Assembly (NCBI RefSeq): GCF_040183065.1 | Contig: NC_091125.1 | Span: 115,481,121 to 115,545,120 of the forward strand | Direction: 5' to 3' | Length of the DNA: 64,000 nucleotides | Source: Periplaneta americana | Lineage: Eukaryota > Arthropoda > Insecta > Blattodea > Blattidae | Shown: positions 11,300 to 22,300 of the stretch, piece after piece | Layout: every line of letters begins with the position of its first letter | Position numbering within the stretch: the stretch's first letter is position 1 | Program-made: the position numbers and the translations under genes | Notes under the pieces: model-generated | What the model saw: only the letters and a program-made list of their open reading frames with translations | Told to the model about the DNA's origin: nothing | Database searches by the model: none

Positions 11300-11960
11300 T
11301 ACTAAAGACTCAACAGTGTGCTTTATATTACGCATTTATGTTTGAAAATAATACAGTAATACTTATTATTGATATATTAATGTGCAAATTTATAATATTA
11401 TTAGAAATTATGACGCGAAATTAAAAGAGTTATCACAGTTCATAATTCGATATTGTTACTCGATATTACGTAGCATTATGAATGCATAAATGAGCGCTTC
11501 ATCTCTTTCCCTCATATACCAAACGCGAAACGGCTGCCATTACAAATAACAATAAAATTGCTTTGCAAGTTATATAACGATAAAATAATATTCATTTTTA
11601 ATATCATATCTTTTGTCTTTGCTGAATGCTGTTATGAAATAATTTTATAAATTGTTCTGTAACAGAATCAAAGTTTTAACATTCAGAGGGAAGCATGGTA
11701 ATAATGTAAACTATAATAGAGTAAGTTTCTGGTTTAATAGTAACCGAGGTGTCATATAACGGGAGTTCCTCATGATAAAAGTTGTGATAATAAATTCTAC
11801 AGATTTTAGCATATGTGTGAAACGGTGATGAGAATCCTTGGTCGGAAAACAAGAAAGGATACCGAAATTAAATTTTATGAAACAGTAGCGCTTTCTGCAT
11901 TTTAAAAATGAAACGTTGATACTAAGAAGAATCCAAGAAGAAATTAATCTTCGAAATTGA
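11300..11960. other. No recognised gene
   Basis: AT-rich DNA with no coding or repeat signature that I can name. Confidence 0.4.
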
Positions 11961-11965
11961 TATTT

Positions 11966-12200
11966 GAGCCGTTCAGAGCAGAAGTGGTGTAAGTCAAAAT
12001 TGAGTAATGCGGTTTAAAGTAAAAATTCTGTAAAATACAGCGCAAAGTAGCAATTAATATCTCCTTCGTTCTATCCACTGACTACTAATAGTTTAAATAA
12101 ATTGAATATTAATTGCTACTTTGCGCTGTATTTTACAAAATGTTTACTTTAACCCTCATTACCCATTTTTGACTTACACCACTTCTGCTCTAAAAGGCTC
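11966..12200. mobile_element. Fold-back MITE, about 235 bp
   Basis: Nearly the whole element is an inverted repeat of about 95-bp arms. The left arm carries AGAGCAGAAGTGGTGTAAGT and AATACAGCGCAAAGTAGC; the right arm carries the complements. Arms differ at several positions. GAGCC/GGCTC lies at the outer edges. TIR words such as AGAGCAGAAGTGG suggest a hAT relative, but I see no clear 8-bp target duplication. Confidence 0.85.
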
Positions 12201-12204
12201 ATTT

Positions 12205-13130
12205 CTTCCCTTGACTGCTGGATATTGCTTAACAAAACAAAATTCACAGTGTTCAACATGATGCGGTATGTTTTTGTATTTACCTGTCTTCAGATGCAGA
12301 AATATTCAAAGTTTCAAAGCTACACATCAGTTCCATATCTGAAAAGACAGGAAAAGGGAAGTTATATTTGGGTCCGTTATCAGAAGTTTTTCTTCAGGCC
12401 TGGCCATCAAATACGAAATGTTAGATGACCCTACATTTTCGCATAAACTGGAGAAATTATATGGAACAACTTGATAGTGTTAGACTATAAAAAGTAATAC
12501 CCGAATACCATTCTATAGAGAAAAGTATTTATTTATTTAACCTGATAGAGATAAGGCCATCAGGCCTTCTCTTCCTCTCTACTGGAAGAACAAAAGACGA
12601 TAAACCAGATAAACTGTTGGGGAGGGAACGGATTGCGTGACTCCAGATGCTGATGTGTCTTAGCGAGAGTAGTACAGAATTTGATCGTATGGATGCTAGT
12701 AAATTGTGCACGCCATTACTTGGTTGTTAATGGTAGATTTATTATGCCCTTGCGGTGTATATATAAAGTGAAGGTTATTTAAAAGCACTGTAAGGCCACT
12801 TTTATGAAATATTGCTAGGAGTATTACATGCTTGACAGATCGTGACACGGCATAATGCGAATAAAATTATCCCCCCCCCCTTGTATTTGGCGCCAGTGAA
12901 ATCAAGATAACTCAGAATGCTTTGGATAGTTGAGCTTTCCTAGAACTCTGCACGGGTTTGCGACTGTTACTTGTGTCATAAAGAAATTAACTGATCCTTG
13001 CTTTATATGGGGTCAAGGGAGTTGTTTACTCTGGAAAGCATTTGTTAAGCGAACTAATTATTTTGTTGGTCTTTGAAGTACGACCGTGTATTCATTATAT
13101 TGTGGAGATTAATATTTGAAATGATAATGT
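12205..13130. other. Unclassified DNA with one possible repeat
   Basis: No gene was recognised. At about 12525-12615 a phrase around AAGGCCATCAGGCCTTCTC resembles a widespread arthropod LINE 3' end read on the minus strand. A C-run lies at 12871-12881. Confidence 0.35.
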
Positions 13131-13134
13131 CTAT

Positions 13135-13560
13135 TTAATGAGCTGCTGCCAAGAAGTCAAAAGGAGAATAGCAATGGCCAAGGAAGCTTTTAATAGAAAA
13201 AGGGAGCATCTTCTGTGGATCTCTGGAGAAAGAACTAAGGAAGAGACTAGTGAAGTGCTTTGTGTGGGGTGTAGCATTGTATGGAGCAGAAACATGGATA
13301 TTACAACGACGTGAAGAGAAACGAATTTGAAATGTGGATATGGAGAAAGATGGAGCGGGTGAAATGGACAGACGAGTAAGAAACGAAGCTGTGTTGGAAA
13401 GAGTGGATGAAGAAAGAATGATGCTGAAACTGATCAGGAAGTAGAAAAGGAATTGGTTGGGTCACTGGTTGAGAAGAAACTGCCTACTGAAGGATGCACT
13501 GGAAGGAATAGTGAACGGGAGAAGAGTTCGTGGCAGAAGACATTATACTGAAAAAACTGA
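13135..13560 (+). mobile_element. LINE 3' ORF fragment (KGKG family)
   Basis: The plus strand encodes, with frame breaks, CQEVKRRIAMAKEAFNRK, the RKRLVKCFVW stretch, YGAETW, KWTDE, ERMMLKLI and NWLGHWLRRNCLLKDALEG. This is the thumb and C-terminus of a LINE ORF2, and the same family supplies the minus-strand fragments at 46085-46320 and 51430-52180. Confidence 0.88.
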
Positions 13561-13564
13561 AAAA

Positions 13565-14176
13565 AAAAAAAAAATTCGAAGTTTGCATATATGGCAATTT
13601 GTGCAACAAAATCCTGAAAATATGCTACATATATGCAAAATAGACTAATATATATGCAGAACACCCAAAATATGCAAAAATATACAATGTTAACTGTGCA
13701 TATTCGTAATCACAGATATTCAAAACGTATATAAAACTGTTTTGCATGACTTTCAAAGAGCCTGTAAATATATGCATTTGCATAGAATCCTGGTCCAAGT
13801 AATAACACTAAGCAGCCGGCAAACATCATCACATAAATTTAACGATTTTTTTTTCAAACATTGTAAATATGTCTTTAAGCCACCAACATATTTCGTAATT
13901 TCCTAAAGTTAAATTAAACTCGCTCTGTTACAGTGTCATTTTTAAGCTGTGCAACAATTTACAAGCAGGCAATTTATTTAACATATCAAGTATTGGTAGG
14001 CTAACCATCAATCTATACTTATATATTTTTACTTTTTAAGGGTTTACTAACTTTTTAAAAAAATAGAAAAGCAAACAATGATTTTTGTGTCAGATTTATA
14101 GACTTCACTAAAAATTATATTTATGTAGTATACATACATTGTTTTTTAGATTGTTTTTTTGACTGCAAGACACAAC
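13565..14176 (-). mobile_element. Probable hAT relic, 3' non-coding part
   Basis: AT-rich DNA with repeated TATGCA words at 13565-13800. A segment at 13865-13975 (CACCAACATATTTCGTAA, then AAGTTAAATTAAACTCGC) recurs at 16490-16590. It leads into the hAT transposase remnant at 14601-14900. The assignment is by adjacency and shared TATGCA-rich flanks with the hAT relic at 40690-41560. Confidence 0.45.
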
Positions 14177-14600
14177 CAGGGTGTGAATTAACGGGGGGGG
14201 GGGGGATGAGGGATTTCCCCCTGTTGTCAAGTTATCCCCCCTCTCATAAATTTATATTAACATCCCTGCCAGGGATAACTTCTACCCCCCTCACAAAATA
14301 TAATTGTATTATTTTAATATGCATATACTTCATGAAGTATGAAGTAAGCAAAGAAAAATAATAATATTGACGTATTATCTTCACCTGCAAGCTAACAACA
14401 ATCAATGACTTAGGAATGACACAGCTTATCTTAAGCCTGCTCATGGATATAATTGTTATGATGATCAAGATTGCAAGACAGGCAACTCAGTGCGACCAAG
14501 CATTGAGCCATATCGAGTGAGGATAATGGTAATTTTATGCATGGTATTCTCTATCTAGAATTTTATGCCCTTCTCATCAGAAATCTTAATTCGCACCCTG
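14177..14600. mobile_element. Short non-autonomous hAT-like element nested in a hAT relic
   Basis: The ends are CAGGGTGTGAATTAA (14177) and the complement of CAGGGTGCGAATTAAG (14585-14600), giving inverted repeats of about 15 bp. The 8-bp flanks GACACAAC (14169-14176) and AATACAAC (14601-14608) agree at 6 of 8 positions, as expected for an old hAT target duplication. A run of 13 G lies near the left end. No transposase was seen inside. Confidence 0.7.
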
Positions 14601-14900
14601 AATACAACTAACAATTTCTCAAGATTTTCTACCGTCATGTATTGCCTATTGTTTGCAAGGATATTTATGAAAGCAGAAAATGAGTGTTCAACATCGCATG
14701 AGGTAACCGGACAAAATTTTAGTGCACAGAGTTGAGAATTTGTTTTTCACAAAAATTACAGAACATGGTCGTTCCGTCTGTCCTCAAGCCTTCTTTATTT
14801 GTAACCCATTGCTTCAATGTGCTCTAGAACGATAATTTTGTAGGTGGCATCTCGAATTCACACAAACCACACAACTTGGACTGATACTGTTAGGCTTTCT
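14601..14900 (-). mobile_element. hAT transposase remnant, N- and C-termini fused
   Basis: On the minus strand, near 14850, MPPTKLS and TDGTTMFCNFCEKQI resemble the BED-type zinc-finger start of a hAT transposase. Within 60 bases this passes to CPVTSCDVEHSFSAF and MTVENLEKLLVV, the C-terminal dimerisation motif. The catalytic middle is missing, so this is an internally deleted derivative. Confidence 0.78.
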
Positions 14901-15169
14901 CTCTCAAGTGAGAATATTTGTATCTTAACCGGAAACAAACGTCTGTGTTACGTTTCGCGTATATTGAGAAAAACGGCATCATAGTTGATTGTTGTTGGCA
15001 GAGTGAATACACTTCATATGAGGCTACAATAGACTTTTGTTTGTATAAAGAAAATAGGCCTAATATTTTGTATTATAAAATTAAATTTTCGCTTTTGAAT
15101 CTTATTTGTTGTTGATATTCTTTGGTTTATTTTGTTTATTTTTTTTTTTTAATTTTCTCTGCAAAAGGG

Positions 15170-15545
15170 TTATTGTCAAACACAGGAAGGAGACCCATTA
15201 ATTGCCCATATTGAGGACTTATTGGAACCGGCCTTAACAATAACCTAGTGTCCAATCCCTACCTTCTCGTGGTGCAGCTGTTACCATTTTGCTTATGCAG
15301 AATGAACTAACGGGATGGGCTACCCACCAAACAGCACTGGTCAGCTTGGTGGGCTTATGACCGAGACTGATCCTTTCTCTTTTCTAGTATCAGCCTCCCT
15401 TTTCTTTCCTTTTGCTCTTTCCCATCTAGCCTCCCTTGGCTAACTCTTGTTCTTTTCGACTCTGATGGTATTAGAGCATTCGAGGCCTATGGAGATCATT
15501 TCCTCTATCTTTTTCCTCTATATCTATCAATACTCTAGTAGTAGA
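15170..15545 (+). repeat. Unclassified dispersed repeat (copy 1)
   Basis: Shared words include CCCTACCTTCTCGTGGTGCAG, read here as its parts CCCTACCTTC and CGTGGTGCAGCTGTTA, then GCACTGGTCAGCTTG and TTAGAGCATTCGAGGCCTA. All recur in opposite orientation at 32560-33022. The sequence has the feel of a LINE 5' region, but no ORF was recognised. Confidence 0.7.
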
Positions 15546-15825
15546 ATAACGAAGAAGATTTGAAACATACCTATCCTCTCAAACTGCCCTGTCACAAGCA
15601 TCCATGGAACTAATCTAAAATCTGCAATCCCTGTAACCTTGGACAATTCTCTCCAATATATATTGAATACACCTCATCTTTGGAATGTGGCTGCTGAAAT
15701 ATACAACAAGCATAGTGCTTTTTACCATCATTTGTAAGAAGAGGAAATTTATAGTGGAACATGTGTTGTCAGCAAATAGCTGGATACACTGCGAAGATTG
15801 ATTTTAAATTTTCTCTTTATTACAG

Positions 15826-16375
15826 GCACATAGTGAGCATCACAAGCAGTACAAGCAGCAACAACCTGACCTGGCTACAGAGACAGCAGCAGAAACTCAG
15901 GGAACGGAAAGAAGTCCAGATGCGAACAGAACGATACCCACAAGAATCACGCCTCATCACTGAACTCCGAACCATTCAGCAACACAGCTACAACCGGGTG
16001 CTTCGTCCCTCTGCTAGTCATCGAGCCGATGGCTACACCAGCGACACCACCCACTTTGCAGACGATGACGACGATCAGGAAGACTTCACAATCCCACTCC
16101 ACATCAACACCACCACGACCTCTCCGACACACAAGCTGAACAGCGTAGGTTCAGCTCCCGCATCACCACTGTTGCCCAACAGGACATCCTCCAGAAGATA
16201 CTATGGAACTGGCACAGCAACCAGCCATCAGTCATCGTCCACGTCTTACCTGAGTGGCGGCACTGGAGGCAGTCCTCTGGGGCGTCAGAAATCCGATTCT
16301 TCTTTCGACAGGGAAAGGCCATTTGTTGCAGTCAAAAGGGCGCATGAGCAGAGCAGAAAGTTCAAAGATACGCAG
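15826..16375 (+). CDS. Tensin, first exon in view
   Basis: It follows the acceptor TTCTCTTTATTACAG and ends at CAG|gtgagt. It begins with the third base of a split codon, so at least one upstream coding exon must exist. It encodes [17 protein letters not shown], an [11 protein letters not shown] segment, an acidic patch ([11 protein letters not shown]) and a Ser/Gly-rich tract ending FKDTQ. Ends in phase 0. Confidence 0.9.
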
Positions 16376-19300
16376 GTGAGTTTCACTTGCATGCCCATCT
16401 TTATTATTCTGCATGCGAGGATTTTATGCAGGATCTTCTAACAGCACTGTTTAAAACCCTTTAAACCTTTGGGTGAAGCATAATACATAAATTTAAGCCA
16501 CCAACATATTTCGTAACTTCCTAAAGTTAAATTAAACTCGCCCTCTTACAATGTAATTTTTAAGCTATGCAACAACTTACAACCAGGCTGCTCACAGTAC
16601 TGGCATTGACCATGACCCTGCACACTGTTAGTAGAAAAGCCGGATAAATTCGATTTTTATTATCAGTGGCGTGCGGTGGGTGTAGTCAGGGGAAGCAGTG
16701 AATTTTCTTAAATGTAGAAGGCCTATATAGGCTACTAGGGTATTCGAAAAGTAATGGCATCATACAGTAGTTACTGTTTCACACTAAATTCATTTAGATT
16801 ATTTTTGGCATTATATACTTCAAATACTGTCCCCTGCCATGTCAACAATACATTGCCAAATCCTTGGAAGGCAGCGTATTCTACCTGTAGTATCATTTCT
16901 AGATCTCTTTCTCACTGATTGATCTAAATAAAGCTCTTTGGATGTTAACTCTTGATTGAAAGCTTCTTGTAATGACGTAAAGCACTGAGTTGCATTTTTC
17001 CCTCTTGCAACGTATATTTTTATGACTTTCCACATTTATGCAACAATCGCTTTTCTATTGTGTACTAAGAGATTCTAATACTCACTGATAGTAGCGCTGA
17101 TTTACAATATTGTTGTCATTACTTATTGAATGCCCTAGTAATTTTAACAGATTTCTAGACAACATAATAAACTATACTGCGAATATTCAAATACACACTA
17201 CGCTTAAAAGTTTGATCTATAACAATACTTATATATGGACTTATTCTACTTCGCCTACTTTTCCTTGTTTGATAATGAGAGTATTTGTAATAATTCATGT
17301 GGAGTTTTGTTCTCAGGCTCTTTGCTGCCATAAAGTAGGCCTACAATGAACTTATTTTTTAACCTGACATTTTTAAATCTACTATGATAATAGTACAGCA
17401 ATTTCGAAAATTCTTGTCGAGAACATTATTTTTATATATAGAGTATTTATCACACGATAATAGGGGTAAAACCTGTATAGTCTCGTAATCTTGAAACCTC
17501 ATGTCAAGGTGATTGTCCACATTATTAAATATCTCGCAGTATACATGCCCGATAGTTTGTAGATTATTCTTTTGGAAGATTCTGCAACTTTGTTTCTGCA
17601 GTAAAGGCTGTGAATGTGAATGCGTATGAGAATGAAGACAGGGGAAGAGCTTTAGAAAGAGAAAGCACACCCTACCATAGTTACTCTCTTCCAACTCTAA
17701 TTCTATAGTTAGTACTTATGGTATGATCAAATTCTGTCAGCAGTTAGCAATTGAGCAACATGTTTTTCTCGCTAGAGCAACCTAAAACATTTTGTTGAAT
17801 ATGAATCGCACGTGACAACAATATGTGGAGTAATGCCCAAATCTTAGGTCATCCCATCTGGACTCAACACCAAAATTATACAGGGAAGCGAGTAGGTGAA
17901 TGGAGGTCATCCAAGAGCATGCTCAATAGATATTACCACAGTGTAGTATATACAGTCACGAAGCTTGAGTTGTTGAGGGTACTAGGAACAATAGACTGTG
18001 CTGATACTATTTCGCATTGTCTGTAATGAGGCGATAGTAGCAATCCTAGTGATTACAACTATCTATGGATGCATATTTACTACATATTGAGCTTCGTGAC
18101 TGTATATACTAGACTGTGATAATACTACTACTACTATCCGACTGAGTGATTATGTTGCAGGGTCATCGAAGTGGGGGAAATCACGTGACACTTAATGGAG
18201 CCCGTTTCTTTAAATTATTTTAAACATTTGTATAATATTACGTAGAAGTCCAATTGCGAACAGCAAATGTTTTAAGGAAATAGCTAAGCCAGTCCAGTTA
18301 CTAGCTTTTACAGAGGGGGCCAGCAGAAAAGAGTGGGGGAAAACGAGTTACGACAATACTACAATACTATGTCGAATTTTCTTACAAGTACGATACAGTT
18401 GTCTCTTATTATCAAAACGTATCAGGTAAATTTTCTTGGCAGAATAACGCAGCCTGCAGTCTGTTATGTGGCTTAAAAATGACAGTGTTCTAGAAGAAAA
18501 GTTAATGACATTAGTGTCAATGACTGCGTTAAAAGATATCTAAAATGTAGAGTTTATGGGGTTAATGTGTGTCTTATTTCATTTACAATAATTCAAGAGA
18601 AATGAGGCTCATTTTTATGATTATAAATTGTGCTTATTGATCCACTGTCTTGGAAATTTTTTTTTTTAATTGTCCGTCAACGATATTACCAAGAAAGTAC
18701 TAATATTTCAAAGGAAGGGTAAATGTTCTGAACTCGGTGGTGGTTTTGGATGTGACTAAACCAAAATACTACATAAATAATATTATGTCTTTGTTCATGA
18801 TAACTACATAATCTCCAATCTTGGTAACAACCTGAATTATATAACTTTTCCCCAACTTTTACTCTACCCACTAAACTGTACATATTCACTCACAACAGAG
18901 TCCCCCTACATCCCCTCAGTCAGTGTTGGCTGCTCACCCCCTGGGTCTCGCCCTACCTCATCATGGTGAGCTCAATAACAAAGACCCACAGCCTGACTCT
19001 GCAGGCCTTCTTACAATGGTGGAGGAACAGCAGCAGCAGCAACAACAGCAGCATCAACAGCAACAGCAGCAACAAACATCTACACTAAGACGTGCTGCTG
19101 CAGGAGGGGTGGGTAGAAGTGCTACTAACACCAACATCACCACCAGCAACAACAATAATCACCATCAACAAGATGCATTGGCCAACCTCATGGCTTCTCT
19201 TGCTGCCACTTCTGCCCCTGCATCTGCTTCTAGTAATACTAACAGCACTGCATGGCAGCAACAGGTGATGTACAATGTGTTCCCCTCAAGCTGACACAAC

Positions 19301-22300
19301 CAGTATGTTAAATTTACCTCTAACATTATATATATGAATTGAAGTTCTTTATCTTTCATGATATTGCTAACGTATTGGTCGGAGAAAAAGAACTTGTTTT
19401 TCTAACATCTGAGTATAAAATTTGTTCTTATTTTTCTTGATTCACGATACCAGCTAAACCGATTACATAATCCTTCTTATATAAACACACAGTACCAATA
19501 TCCAAAGAGAAATCCAGACTATTTCAGTTATTTCCTTCACTTCTTCGTACTCCTCGTAAACATTTTATGTGTTAGCAGCTTAAACTTCTACCATTTTTGT
19601 CTTCAGCAGAAAATCACGTAATGTAACGGGCGTCATTTAAGACCATATAGACAAAATGACAGAATTAGATTCAATTCCAAATTATCAGAAATGTTATTGT
19701 AACTTTATTTGTAGGTCGAAAAAATAGTTCACAGTAATTATTAGGTACTACTTACTATAGGCTTACTCACATTTGAAAAATAATTTTTCTTCTCCTTTAT
19801 TTATTATTTCCCACCGTCTCTGTATGTGCCGTTTGTTTCATTTCATGCAGTATAATTTTCATTCAAGTGGTAACAAATTATTGTAACAAAATCATTGCAA
19901 AAAAAAAATTGCACGAGATAGCAGTTTGCACTCGAAGTTATTTCCAGTCATGTGCAATATTTTATTGGCTAGCTGCCAGCCAGTCTCTGTTGTAAAGGCG
20001 AACCAGTCAGTCTTAGGTTAACAAAATAATACAAATTACAGGATTTGAAAGAACTGACTTAGAGTTAATGTGAAATTATACAATTAGAAACACAATCTCT
20101 TATTTTACTCTTATTCAATAATGTTAAACTAAACAGGGCAAGCAATCAATGAAATACACTTTATATGCATTGTTTATTCACTCACCCATCCACCCACTCA
20201 GGTATTTATTTGTTTGTTTATTTACTTATTTATTTTTATTTATTTATTTATTTATTTAATCTACAATACTTTCTCCCTTACTACTTACGTGTTTTGTCTT
20301 CATTCTTTGCATTTGGTCGTTTATTAGTTATTTAAAATAATAATTGTAGTATCGTATATAACATTAATAAAAACAAGAAGTAATTTTTTTTGTATTATAT
20401 ATGTAGTTGCATTTGATCATGGAAATATTGATAAAAGTTTCAAAAGATTTCGATAATGAGTCTGGCATTCTGTGTTCAGCTAAAAATAGAAATAATGATG
20501 ATGAATTTCGTATTTACATTATAGCATGTTGTGTGTTAGTACGTATGTGTGTGTGTGCTTGCAATATGATGAGGTGAAAATGCTATGCATGAAATTTAGC
20601 ATCAGTCACAGCAATTGAACGCAACACTCTTTCAGTCTCAAACACTGCAATTAAACATTTACTGTTACAAGTTCGTTGAATGCTTGACGAGGTCTGTGAT
20701 TCATAGGATTTCATGCTTGTCATTTCTGATTCTAACAAAAACGTTTATTTGTGGTATTTTAAAAATCAATTATATGGAACATTTCATAATTAATAACAAT
20801 TATTTTATTTGTATGTAATGACGGGTTAAAATTCCAGCAAATCTAAGTGGAATTTGTGATGGACAAAAACAGCGTTGGTGTGTTTTCGAGAGTATACCAG
20901 TTTCCTTTTGTTGTCATTTCATCTTCTTAATCATCCCATTATTTATCATTGCCCCACAAGGAAATGCCTGGCTTTACCAGCAAGTATTGGAATGTATCAA
21001 TTAACTTTTAGAGTAAACTTCATATTTTACCCATTACTTTGAACTGAAAACAGTTCGAAGAAGAAATAATTTGTATTCTTTGAAATTCTCTTTATAAATA
21101 TTTAGTTTTGCAATTCTTTTGTTATGGTTGTGTATTATGACTTCCGTTGAAGTAACTAATTGAATTACAAACTTATTTTTGTTCCTTTCTGATTATTTTT
21201 AGAAAACTCTTGGTTCATTGCTTCTTTTATTCCATATTACATTACCATATAATCTGACTATAAATTATCTTCTTCCATGAGAGAACTTAACAAAGACAAA
21301 TTTTAAGTGTCCTTTACTAGAGACCTGCTGTTTTTTTGGAGGTTGCGCTCTTCTATTTGCATCCTTCTTTCTTAATCATCATAGAACCCAACAAATTAGA
21401 TAATTTTGTAATATTTCACCAAGAGATTGTGCACATATATACTGAACGAATGAATGAAGAAAATAAATACATTTTTTTTATATTCAGTTCCTTAGAACTT
21501 TGTAATTAGAAGATTTTTTTTTTTTGCATAAGTTCTGCTACAATTCATTTTTACAATAAAGAAAGACGGAAATTACCTTAGGTATTTCTTATTCAAGTTT
21601 GGTTTAAACTGACCATTTAATCACATCACACAATCATTGCTCTTACTAATTACTTGGAAAAAATATATGACATGTGAAACGGAAGTACTGCTAATCAACA
21701 TCTTTCAAGATCATGTGAAGCTCATTCATACCAGAATTATAACACTGAAAAATTAACTTTCATGTATTTCTTCCTTGGTCGATTCTGAACTGGAAAAGTG
21801 TTGAACTTTGTAGGTATTAATATTATAATGTATAATTTGATACGGTATTCAAATTAAAGAAGCAGACAAAAACCATTAGAATATAATTCTTTAAGACAAT
21901 ATGAGATTCACATTAATATAACATGAATATGTGTATAATCAATAACAATTTTAAATTCTTTCATTATATGATGCATGTCTTTCTTCTCTAAACTCAATTG
22001 AACTAATGCTGAATGCACCTTCATTCAAAGACTCTGTATTAGTGGCAAAAATGACTCGGGCTTCTTATATAAAGTGTAATGTTTGCTTAGTATGTTGTAA
22101 GTCCACGATTTAAAGTACATTTCAGTGGAATTTTTTTTAAGGTTTTATACGTATTTAATCTTATTCTATACTAAAATAAATTTAAATTGTTTTATGTAAA
22201 AGATACAAAATTTATACACTTCTTGAGACTATGTAATTATTATTGTGAAATCAATAGGTTTTATTAAATATTTAAATTATATACTGTACAAAGCAGAAGG

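Larger units (their letters stand above)
16376..18898 (+). other. Tensin intron
   Basis: Holds a repeat shared with 13865-13975 (16490-16590), a mariner relic (16741-17045), a MITE (17937-18118) and unclassified AT-rich DNA. The phrase CAGTGGCGTGCGGTGGGT near 16665 resembles a hAT terminus, but no partner was found. Confidence 0.8.

Noticed and set aside
14191-14203. Run of 13 G as a possible G-quadruplex or origin signal
   Set aside because: A single homopolymer inside a transposon remnant, probably slippage; no further structure.
15826-15990. Alternative frame in the first tensin exon ([18 protein letters not shown])
   Set aside because: It closes before the exon ends, while the chosen frame spans the whole exon and fits tensin sequence and downstream phase.
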